From Chloroflexota bacterium (GTDB taxonomy: Bacteria; Chloroflexota; Anaerolineae; Caldilineales; Caldilineaceae), in NCBI GenBank assembly GCA_003577005.1, contig QEUW01000607.1, positions 1 to 6,918 of the forward strand: a DNA stretch of 6,918 nucleotides, given 5' to 3'. Both the position numbers and the translations under genes were made by a program. Shown one piece after another: positions 1 to 5,005 of the stretch (position 1 is the stretch's first letter; each line of letters opens with the position of its first letter). Below the pieces are notes generated by a model, which did no database searches, was not told where the DNA came from, and saw only the letters and a program-made list of their open reading frames with translations.

Positions 1-474
1 GCGTTGGGCAATCAGCTGGTCGGCAATGCGCTTGTCTTTAGCGGAGCAAGCGCAACTGCCGCCAATGGCAACGCCGCCCCTCGCATCCATGCGCCAGCGA
101 CCTGGGCACTCGGCACCAGCTATGTCCATCTCGACGAGGGTACGTTCAATGGCACCGCCAATGCGTTGATGACGCCGGCATTTGCTCCGCAAGAAGCGGT
201 GCATCATCCGGGCGAGGTCACAATCGGCCTCCTGCGCGACCTGGGCTGGTCCATTCCGAATATCTTCGCCACCTTTGTCAACTGGGAAAACACCGATTAT
301 GAAGACGGCACCTTCTCCCATCCCTTTAACACGGCGCAGGAAGCGGTCGCCGCCGTGCCCGACGGTGGCGTCATCTTCTTTGTCGCCGGCACCTATCGAG
401 GTCCGCTCATGATCATCCGGCCCATGACGTTGCAGAGCCCAGGTGGCACGACGGTTTTGGGTGCGGCACCCTAG
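1..474 (+). CDS. 3' part of a secreted metalloprotease-like protein with a C-terminal beta-helix-like segment (5' end outside window)
   Basis: The reading frame is open from base 1 and ends at TAG 472-474, so the N-terminus and any signal peptide lie outside the window. Codons 50-84 (GTFNGTANALMTP, then HHPGEVTIGLLRDLGWS) resemble the end of the catalytic domain in secreted zinc-metalloprotease-like proteins, where a statement such as 'SLMTP ... PG-x-(I/V)T-x-x-(I/L)L-x-D-(I/L)GW' is typical. The zinc site itself, HExxH, is not in the visible part. Codons 104-150 (FNTAQEAVAAVPDGGVIFFVAGTY, then IIRPMTL) look like the opening turn of a right-handed beta-helix, which often has the form 'aV-aVPdGG-i-v-aGtY-...-I-kpmtL'. 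The protein stops soon after, so the helix is one turn long or the gene is truncated. A secreted location is inferred from the family. There is no Cys in the visible part. The next gene follows after 18 bases and may share the transcript. Confidence 0.72.
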   Translation, partial: ALGNQLVGNALVFSGASATAANGNAAPRIHAPATWALGTSYVHLDEGTFNGTANALMTPAFAPQEAVHHPGEVTIGLLRDLGWSIPNIFATFVNWENTDYEDGTFSHPFNTAQEAVAAVPDGGVIFFVAGTYRGPLMIIRPMTLQSPGGTTVLGAAP

Positions 475-492
475 CTTGAGGAGCAAGCGACC

Positions 493-900
493 ATGAAACG
501 CATTGTACTGTTGGTTGGTGCATCAGGGCTGCTCGTCTGCGCCCTACTCTTTAACCAGACGTTGGTCACTGCGCAAGGAGCCCTTTATGAACTTGGCCAG
601 TCTCTGTTCGGCGGGGGTGGGATGGCTAGTGGCGGTGCTTATGAAATGACCATCGCCGCTGGCGAACCTGTGGCGGATGAATTGAACGGCGGTAGCTATA
701 GCCTGGGCGGTGGCATCCTGGGTGGCGGCGCACGGGCGGTGGCGCCAGTGACGCCGACGCCGACATTCACGCCAACAGAGACGCCGACGGCCACCGCGAC
801 GACCAATCCAAATGAACCCACCGCAACACCGACGGCAACCACCACACCGCCAAGCGGTGGCGGTAATCTACAACTCTACCTGCCATTGGTCGGACGTTGA
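493..900 (+). CDS. Small exported Gly-rich protein with Thr/Pro linker and C-terminal YLPLV tail
   Basis: A 135-residue protein starting at ATG 493, preceded by GAGGAG (478-483) at good spacing. Residues 1-27 form a signal peptide: MKR, a hydrophobic core, then a likely cut near VTA|QG. Residues 30-80 are Gly-rich with two similar blocks, SGGAYEM (46-52) and NGGSYSL (65-71), separated by AAGEPVAD. This matches a pattern common in Chloroflexota surface proteins ('sGG-Y-l...iGqp-ag-l-GG-Y-l-GGf'). Residues 86-120 are a low-complexity Thr/Pro linker of TPT/TAT type. The chain ends in LQLYLPLVGR. Linker plus YLPLV-type tail recurs at the C-terminus of many Chloroflexota exported proteins, and I infer a surface-retention or sorting role, but I know of no named system. 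No enzymatic motif is visible. It is probably co-transcribed with the gene ending at 474. Confidence 0.85.
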   Translation: MKRIVLLVGASGLLVCALLFNQTLVTAQGALYELGQSLFGGGGMASGGAYEMTIAAGEPVADELNGGSYSLGGGILGGGARAVAPVTPTPTFTPTETPTATATTNPNEPTATPTATTTPPSGGGNLQLYLPLVGR

Positions 901-947
901 TCGGGGCGAAAGTAGATTCATGTGGATACGGTAGAGGAATTCCGCCG

Positions 948-973
948 CTTGTAACTGGGGCTTGTAACTGGGG
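948..973. repeat. 13-bp perfect tandem duplication
   Basis: CTTGTAACTGGGG occurs twice in direct tandem, at 948-960 and 961-973. It lies at the edge of the tRNA-like remnant described among the findings. It could be replication slippage or a small target-site-like duplication. No function is implied. Confidence 0.85.
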
Positions 974-1091
974 GTAGAGGGATTTGTACGCCCACGCGCA
1001 AACCCCTCTGCTCCCGTCGCGTCCTCCATCGCCCGCCGTATCTGTAGAGCCTCATCAAAGCGTTGCAGAGTGAGAGACCTCTAAAGCTGTT

Positions 1092-1233
1092 TGGGTGTGT
1101 CCAAAATTTGGGACAAGTAGGGGAAGATGCCATCTTGCCCGTTGTAACCCGCATTCCGCGCCCAGCGGGCGCCCGGGGCCGGAGACAAGCTCATCCGCCA
1201 AGCCGGCGCCGGCCCTTTCTAGACGCACGCACC
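1092..1233. repeat. Dispersed GC-rich intergenic repeat, copy 1 (degenerate ends)
   Basis: The core at 1151-1180 matches 3408-3437 at 29 of 30 positions (only 1160 G versus 3417 A differs). The left edge carries TGGGTGTGTCC (1092-1102) followed by AAAATTTGGG, close to the left edge of copy 2 (TGGGTGCGTCC). The right edge carries a weaker inverted version near 1221-1233 (AGACGCACGCACC). The interior has a GGGCGCCC palindrome within the core and GCCGGCGCCGGC at 1202-1213. No protein-coding signal was seen. This copy looks older or more degraded than copy 2. Its outer limits are approximate. Confidence 0.7.
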
Positions 1234-1246
1234 TTATCTGCCGCGG

Positions 1247-1275
1247 TTCAAGCTGGACTAGATCGATGGTATACT
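1247..1275 (+). promoter_or_regulatory. Candidate sigma-70-type promoter for the amidohydrolase gene
   Basis: A good -10 box TATACT (1270-1275) lies 17 bases downstream of a weak -35 box TTCAAG (1247-1252). Transcription would start near 1282 and give a leader of about 44 bases before the GTG start at 1326. The -35 box matches the consensus only in part, so the call rests mainly on the -10 box and the position. Confidence 0.45.
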
Positions 1276-1325
1276 AAGCCTCGCCTGCGATCTTCCCGTC
1301 AAACGAACTGCAAAGGAGAAGTCAC

Positions 1326-2213
1326 GTGCTCCCAATCATCGATACACACCAGCACCTCTGGGACTTGAGCAAGTTCCGCCTGGCGTGGACCGATTCGGCG
1401 CCATCGCTCGCCCGCAACTATCTGACCAGCGACTATCTGGAGGCGACCAAAGGTCTTAACGTCGTCAAGGCGATCTACATGGAGGTAGATGTCGATCCCA
1501 GCCAACAGACGGCTGAAGCGGAATACATCATCGACCTTTGCCAGCGCGACGATACCCCGACTGTCGCTGCCGTCATCTCCGGGCGCCCGGCCGATGCAGA
1601 GGGTTTCAAGGCATATATCACCCGCTTCAAGGATAGCCCGTACATCAAAGGCGTGCGCCAGGTGCTCCATGTGCCCGAAACGCCACCAGGCTACTGTCTC
1701 CAGCCGTCGTTTGTCAAGAGTGTGCAATTGCTCGGCGATCTGGGCATGAGCTTTGACATTTGTATGCGGCCCGCCGAACTGGGCGATGCCGTCAAGCTGG
1801 TGGATCAGTGCCCCGGCACCCAGTTTATCCTCGACCACTGTGGTAATGCAGACTTCTATGTTGTCGCCGGGCTGGGGAACGCGGGTGCGGAGACGCTCCA
1901 CACCCGCCAGCAGTGGATGGACGACATTCGGGCGCTGGCGGACCGGCCCAATGTCGTGTGCAAGATCTCCGGCATCCTCGCCCGCGCCCGCCCCGGCGAC
2001 TGGACAGCCAGCGACCTGGCGCCGGCGATCAACCACTGTCTCGACTCGTTTGGGCCAGATCGGGTAGTCTTTGGCGGCGACTGGCCGGTCTGCACGTTGG
2101 GCGCACCCTACGCCTCGTGGGTCAACGCGCTCAAGATGGTCATCATGAACCGCAGCGAGGAGGAACAGCGCAAATTGCTGCACGACAACGCGGCGCGAAT
2201 CTACGGGGTGTGA
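1326..2213 (+). CDS. Amidohydrolase family protein, sugar-lactonase-like (COG3618 / Amidohydro_2 type)
   Basis: A 295-residue protein, full length for this family. The start is GTG 1326, chosen because AAGGAG (1312-1317) sits 8 bases upstream and the metal-site motif follows at once. The TIM-barrel metal motif is D6-T-H8-Q-H10-LW. Other family marks are KGVRQVLH (108-115), DHCG with H171, CKISG (212-216), FGGDWPV with the likely catalytic or metal-binding D252, and a C-terminal HDNAARIYGV. Known relatives hydrolyse sugar lactones (L-fuconolactone, L-rhamnono-1,4-lactone) or similar small cyclic esters; some decarboxylate. It is predicted cytosolic, with no signal peptide. The nearby LacI regulator and ABC sugar transporter favour a sugar-lactone substrate, but this is inference. 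It has its own promoter candidate and converges on the dioxygenase gene. Family assignment is firm, substrate unknown. Confidence 0.92.
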   Translation: MLPIIDTHQHLWDLSKFRLAWTDSAPSLARNYLTSDYLEATKGLNVVKAIYMEVDVDPSQQTAEAEYIIDLCQRDDTPTVAAVISGRPADAEGFKAYITRFKDSPYIKGVRQVLHVPETPPGYCLQPSFVKSVQLLGDLGMSFDICMRPAELGDAVKLVDQCPGTQFILDHCGNADFYVVAGLGNAGAETLHTRQQWMDDIRALADRPNVVCKISGILARARPGDWTASDLAPAINHCLDSFGPDRVVFGGDWPVCTLGAPYASWVNALKMVIMNRSEEEQRKLLHDNAARIYGV

Positions 2214-2218
2214 GAATA

Positions 2219-2353
2219 AAACAGCAGGTTGGCGCTTTGCGAACACAGAGGGCGCAGAGGAGACACGGAGAACACAGAGAAAATCTCCTAAAATCTCTCA
2301 ATCTTCTCCGTGCTCTCTGTGTCTCCTCCGTGTTCTCTGTGAACCTGCTGTTT
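2219..2353. terminator. Long imperfect inverted repeat between convergent genes, probable bidirectional terminator
   Basis: The outer arms AAACAGCAGGTT (2219-2230) and AACCTGCTGTTT (2342-2353) are a perfect 12-bp inverted repeat. Inside them, 2241-2280 and 2303-2341 are further imperfect complements built from ACACAGAG/ACACGGAG words against CTCCGTG/CTCTGTG words, leaving a short AT-rich loop near 2281-2300. The element fills almost exactly the gap between the stop codon ending at 2213 and the stop codon of the minus-strand gene at 2354-2356, touching the latter. The position suggests that it ends or insulates both transcripts. Purine-rich ACACGGAGAACACAGAGA-like words of this kind are often dispersed in genomes, so it may also be a mobile or REP-like repeat recruited to this site. 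Confidence 0.7.
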
Positions 2354-3277
2354 CTAACAAATCAACCCCTCGCGCGCTGACTCGCCGTGGGCGATGGGGT
2401 TCTCGCCGACCCAGCGTGGGTCGAACGGTTCGGAGGCCGGTTGGTAGCGCGAGTCGGTGGAGAGGCGAATGCGGTTGGTCTGGTTGTCCATGCTGGCGTG
2501 GAGCAGTTGCATACAGAAGATGAGCACATCGCCCGTGCGGTATTCGTGGCTGAGCCAGCGCCCGCCCATCTGCTCGCGCACACCGATGGCATCTTTGGTA
2601 AAGGAGCCGCCGGTTTTGGCCCACGACCACTTGAGCGTCTCGTCCTCTTTTTCGCCGTTGATGCAGTAGGTGTCTACATCGAATTCCCAGTATTCGCTCA
2701 GCACATCGGCGCGGCGGTGTGAACCTTCCAGCACCATCAGCCCGCCCATCTCCCAGGGGACATCGCCCAGCGGCGTCCAGGCGGTGTAGAGGGTCTTGGC
2801 CCCGCGATTCATAAAGACGATGTCACAGTGGGGCGTCGTGGCGGTGTCTGCCCCGCCGGATTTGGCGCGCAGCCAGGTATAGTCGAAATGGGTGGCCGGT
2901 TCGTCAAAGAAGTGGTCAAAGAAGTGCATCATCTCGCCGGCATAGAGCAGTTGCTCCACCGCTGGGTTTTTGGCCGCCAGGTCGGGACGAAAGGCCAGCC
3001 GCACATCGGGCTTGAGCACCCCCTCCATGAGCGGGTAGGTCAGGTCCAGCGCATCTTGTTCGGCCAGTCGTTCGAGCACCGAGCGCCGGGCTACGAGCAC
3101 CTCATCCACATCGAGCAGGCCGGGCAGATAGAGGTAGCCATCTTCAGCCATGCGGTGGCGCAACGCCGGCGCGTCGTTGAGCAGGTCGGTCGAGTCGCGC
3201 AGTTCGCCGAAGTAGGCTGGAGCGGTCTTGAGTTGTAACCCTCGATAGTAGAGGGCGGGTAAGGTGGCGGAGAGCAT
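2354..3277 (-). CDS. Phytanoyl-CoA dioxygenase (PhyH) family Fe(II)/2-oxoglutarate-dependent oxygenase
   Basis: A 307-residue protein, the usual length for bacterial PhyH-family enzymes. ATG is at 3277-3275, with AAAGGA about 10 bases upstream. The iron ligands are visible: H150-x-D152 in TTPHCDIVFMN, and H260 in TGDVLIFCMQLLHASM. R271 lies 11 residues after H260, the position of the 2-oxoglutarate-binding Arg in the family. TLYTAWTPLGDVPWEMGGLM (162-181) and LEGSHR (183-188) are further PhyH hallmarks. The N-terminus (38-60, LRHRMAEDGYLYLPGLLDVD) is the typical family opening. The enzyme should hydroxylate a small molecule in the cytosol using O2 and 2-oxoglutarate. The substrate is unknown; members act on acyl-CoAs, amino acids, compatible solutes and natural products. 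It is divergent from the LacI-family gene, which may control it, and convergent with the amidohydrolase. All key residues are present, so it is probably active. Confidence 0.92.
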   Translation of the reverse strand: MLSATLPALYYRGLQLKTAPAYFGELRDSTDLLNDAPALRHRMAEDGYLYLPGLLDVDEVLVARRSVLERLAEQDALDLTYPLMEGVLKPDVRLAFRPDLAAKNPAVEQLLYAGEMMHFFDHFFDEPATHFDYTWLRAKSGGADTATTPHCDIVFMNRGAKTLYTAWTPLGDVPWEMGGLMVLEGSHRRADVLSEYWEFDVDTYCINGEKEDETLKWSWAKTGGSFTKDAIGVREQMGGRWLSHEYRTGDVLIFCMQLLHASMDNQTNRIRLSTDSRYQPASEPFDPRWVGENPIAHGESAREGLIC

Positions 3278-3325
3278 GAAGCATTTTCCTTTGCAAACTG
3301 GCTGGATGATACAGTTCGTATGCTC

Positions 3326-3353
3326 ATTCTACCATGTTTGCAGTGGGGGTCAA
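3326..3353 (-). promoter_or_regulatory. Sigma-70-type promoter for the PhyH-family gene
   Basis: Read on the minus strand, TTGACC (3353-3348) and TAGAAT (3331-3326) are each 5 of 6 to consensus, with a 16-base spacer. Transcription would start near 3319, giving a leader of about 42 bases to the ATG. A partial palindrome ATACAGTTCGTAT (3310-3322, outer four pairs complementary) overlaps the predicted start and could be an operator. Confidence 0.6.
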
Positions 3354-3367
3354 TGCTGGAAAACAGC

Positions 3368-3497
3368 TGGGTGCGTCCAGGATTGGGGGCGAAGCGGCGG
3401 CGGACAAGCATTCCGCACCCAGCGGGCGCCCGGGGCCAGTGAGGCGCCGTTTATGCAAACGGGCGCCTGTGGTCGCCCCAAATTTCGGACGCACCCA
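3368..3497. repeat. Dispersed GC-rich intergenic repeat, copy 2, bounded by inverted repeats
   Basis: This 130-bp element has perfect 11-bp inverted ends: TGGGTGCGTCC at 3368-3378 and GGACGCACCCA at 3487-3497. The similarity continues inward (ATTGGG on the left, CCAAATTTC on the right). The middle contains the 30-bp core shared with copy 1 (3408-3437) and a hairpin with AGGCGCC-GTTT (3442-3452) pairing AAAC-GGGCGCCT (3457-3468, one bulged G) around an ATGC loop. There is no coding capacity, so a non-autonomous element or a structured REP/MITE-like repeat is the best description. It sits just upstream of the dioxygenase promoter. Confidence 0.75.
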
Positions 3498-3514
3498 GTT
3501 GAGACCAGTTGAGA
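3495..3514. repeat. 10-bp tandem duplication at the right edge of repeat copy 2
   Basis: CCAGTTGAGA is present twice in direct tandem, at 3495-3504 and 3505-3514. The first unit overlaps the last bases of the inverted-repeat-bounded element, so the duplication may be linked to its insertion or to slippage at its border. Confidence 0.75.
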
Positions 3515-3605
3515 AACAGGGCTGTTCAAAAGTCGGGCGAATGGGTGAGAGTGGGCAGGGCTTCTCAGGGGCTGCTTGAGGAACTCTGGCAGCCGATTTT
3601 ACCTA

Positions 3606-3634
3606 TTGACACCACCGTTGTCCTATACTATACT
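3606..3634 (+). promoter_or_regulatory. Strong sigma-70-type promoter for the LacI-family gene
   Basis: There is a perfect -35 box TTGACA (3606-3611), a 17-base spacer and a -10 box TATACT (3629-3634, 5 of 6). The start point is predicted near 3641, inside the operator palindrome. This is the best promoter in the window. Confidence 0.82.
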
Positions 3635-3636
3635 GA

Positions 3637-3667
3637 TGCTAAATCGTTTTAGCAACACGTTTTAGCA
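3637..3667 (+). promoter_or_regulatory. LacI-family operator with an additional half-site
   Basis: TGCTAAATCGTTTTAGCA (3637-3654) is an 18-bp palindrome with 8 of 9 pairs matching and a central CG, the usual form of LacI/GalR-family operators. The right half, CGTTTTAGCA, is repeated at 3658-3667, 13 bases downstream in the same orientation. The palindrome covers the predicted transcription start just after the -10 box, so bound repressor should block initiation. The simplest reading is autorepression by the product of the gene at 3681. Binding itself is inferred. Confidence 0.72.
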
Positions 3668-3680
3668 GGAATGGTTTCAC

Positions 3681-4733
3681 GTGGCCAAACGACCGACGGC
3701 TCGAGAAGTTGCCGAACTGGCGGGCGTCTCGCGCACGACTGTATCCTTTGTGCTCAACAATGTTCCGGGTATGCGCATCAGCGAAGAGACACGGCAGCGT
3801 GTCCTCCAGGCCGCTCGTCAGTTGCACTATTATCCGGACGCCACTGCCCGGCGCATGGTAGCCGGCCGTACGAAGATCATCGGCTTTGTGCTGCGCCAGC
3901 GTCCAGAACAGGCCTTTGCCGACATGTTTTTGCCCCAGGTGCTCTCCGGTTTAAGCCGGGTGGCGAGCGCCGAAGGCTATCACGTGCTCTTTGAACCGAT
4001 CCCACCCGAGGATCAGATGCAACCCTACCTGCGGCTGATCCACGAACGACATGTAGACGGTATTATTCTCTCCGGTCCGCGCTTTGATGACCAGGAGCTG
4101 TTGCAGACGGAGATCAAGGGAACTCCTATTGTGTTGATGGGCCAGTTGCCTACCACCAATCTGCCGTTCGTCGACATCGATAATAGCGGTGGGGCGCGCT
4201 TGGCAACCAAGCATCTCATCCATTTGGGGCATCAGCGCATCGCCATGATCACCAATGCCGAACTCGCCTATACCGCCAGCGCCAGCCGGTTGGAGGGCTA
4301 TCGCCAGGCGCTAGAAGCCGCCGGAATTGCTTATGATCCTACCTTGGTGCGCTACGGCAACTTTACACCGCAGAGCGGCCAGTTCGCAATGGCTGACTTG
4401 CTCACCCATATCCCCCGACCGACCGCAGTCTTTGTTGCCTCAGACACGGTCGCTCTAGGCGCTCTGCAAGCGATTCGCCAGGTTGGGTTGAAGATTCCTG
4501 ACGATATCGCAGTCGTTGGGTATGATGATATTCCACTGGCGGAATATATCGACCCGCCATTGACAACGGTGCGGCTGCCGGCTGCGGGATTAGGATGGGG
4601 CGCGGCTGAGTTGCTCATTCGTTTGATCACAGCAGAAGAGGAGGTACACGACACCAACGTTATCCTCGAGGCCGAATTGGTCGTGCGTGCATCCTGTGGC
4701 GCACAGTCAGGCCATACCCAAATTCCTGGCTGA
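3681..4733 (+). CDS. LacI/GalR-family transcriptional repressor
   Basis: A 350-residue protein of normal family length. The start is GTG 3681, with AGGA (3667-3670) 10 bases upstream and the helix-turn-helix beginning at residue 6 as expected; an ATG at 3671 is in another frame. Residues 6-25 (TAREVAELAGVSRTTVSFVL) are the LacI-type DNA-binding helix-turn-helix, followed by SEETRQRVLQAARQLHYYPDATARR (34-58). Residues 53-62 are the hinge helix, with Met at the position usually held by Leu (ARRMVAGRT). From about 65 to 338 there is a periplasmic-binding-protein-like sensor domain, including FVASDTVALGALQAI (251-265) and DIAVVGYDDIPLAEYIDPPLTTV (275-297). It should bind a sugar or sugar-derived effector and release its operator. 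Likely targets are its own promoter, the transporter genes downstream and perhaps the divergent dioxygenase gene. The effector is unknown. Confidence 0.95.
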   Translation: MAKRPTAREVAELAGVSRTTVSFVLNNVPGMRISEETRQRVLQAARQLHYYPDATARRMVAGRTKIIGFVLRQRPEQAFADMFLPQVLSGLSRVASAEGYHVLFEPIPPEDQMQPYLRLIHERHVDGIILSGPRFDDQELLQTEIKGTPIVLMGQLPTTNLPFVDIDNSGGARLATKHLIHLGHQRIAMITNAELAYTASASRLEGYRQALEAAGIAYDPTLVRYGNFTPQSGQFAMADLLTHIPRPTAVFVASDTVALGALQAIRQVGLKIPDDIAVVGYDDIPLAEYIDPPLTTVRLPAAGLGWGAAELLIRLITAEEEVHDTNVILEAELVVRASCGAQSGHTQIPG

Positions 4734-5005
4734 CAGCAGAGGTTGGATATAGACAACTGGCTGCGGCGTGTCCATATTCATGGGCTTTGGCTTTTAGCTC
4801 GCACCCTACCTCCAGTCAGAGGCCCGTGCCATGCTTTCCTTGGCTCAATCCTTGCAGGTTGTAGAAACAGGTATCATCTTTGCTCTCTACTTCACGGCAT
4901 GATCCGTCTTTGAGGTGTGCCGGCGGCGTAAGCATCGCTGCGTACATCACAAAGGAAGGTCACGCCAAAGGTTGAGAGCCAATTCCAGTTTCCCGGAGGA
5001 GAACT
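4734..5005 (+). other. Intergenic region between repressor and solute-binding protein genes
   Basis: These 272 bases have no gene. An imperfect hairpin lies at 4745-4779. A weak promoter-like pair, TTGGCT (4840-4845) and TAGAAA (4862-4867) with a 16-base spacer, is the best I can find and is not convincing. GGCTTTTAGC at 4789-4798 shares TTTTAGC with the operator half-site at 3645-3654. A strong ribosome binding site GGAGGAG (4995-5001) precedes the next ATG by 4 bases. The transporter genes may be read from here or through from the repressor promoter. Confidence 0.5.
4745..4779 (+). terminator. Possible weak hairpin after the repressor gene
   Basis: GGATATAGACA (4745-4755) can pair with TGTCCATATTC (4769-4779) around a 13-base loop, with one G-T wobble and one mismatch in 11 pairs. 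It begins 12 bases after the repressor stop codon. The stem is AT-rich and no solid T-run follows, so it could be a partial terminator, an attenuator or chance. Confidence 0.3.

Larger units (their letters stand above)
901..1325. other. Non-coding stretch between the secreted-protein genes and the amidohydrolase
   Basis: I see no convincing gene in these 425 bases. Short open frames on both strands have no ribosome binding site and no domain-like sequence, and two of them simply translate the repeat element. The stretch holds a 13-bp tandem duplication (948-973), a weak tRNA-like remnant on the minus strand (about 969-1045), one copy of a GC-rich dispersed repeat (about 1092-1233) including a 12-bp perfect palindrome GCCGGCGCCGGC (1202-1213), and a promoter candidate (1247-1275) for the downstream gene. 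No clear intrinsic terminator follows the gene ending at 900. Confidence 0.7.
3278..3680. other. Divergent intergenic control region between dioxygenase and LacI-family genes
   Basis: These 403 bases contain no convincing gene. They hold a minus-strand promoter for the dioxygenase (3326-3353), the second copy of the dispersed repeat (3368-3497), a 10-bp tandem duplication at 3495-3514, a small terminator-like stem (GGCTGC 3570-3575 with GCAGCC 3589-3594, then GATTTT), a strong plus-strand promoter (3606-3634) and an operator (3637-3667). Open frames here translate the repeat and lack ribosome binding sites. Confidence 0.75.

Noticed and set aside
918..1154. 78-codon minus-strand open frame
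   Set aside because: It crosses the repeat and the tRNA-like remnant, has no ribosome binding site, and the protein is not domain-like.
1299..2246. 315-codon open frame on the minus strand
   Set aside because: It is the shadow of the amidohydrolase, whose metal-binding motifs identify the plus strand as coding.
3334..3579. Open frames across the second repeat copy, similar in part (SAPSGRPGP) to a frame in copy 1
   Set aside because: The similarity comes from the shared 30-bp DNA repeat. No start signals, and the frames end in unrelated sequence.
3570..3600. GGCTGC/GCAGCC stem followed by GATTTT as an intrinsic terminator
   Set aside because: Only six pairs with a 13-base loop and a short T-run, and no plus-strand gene ends upstream of it.
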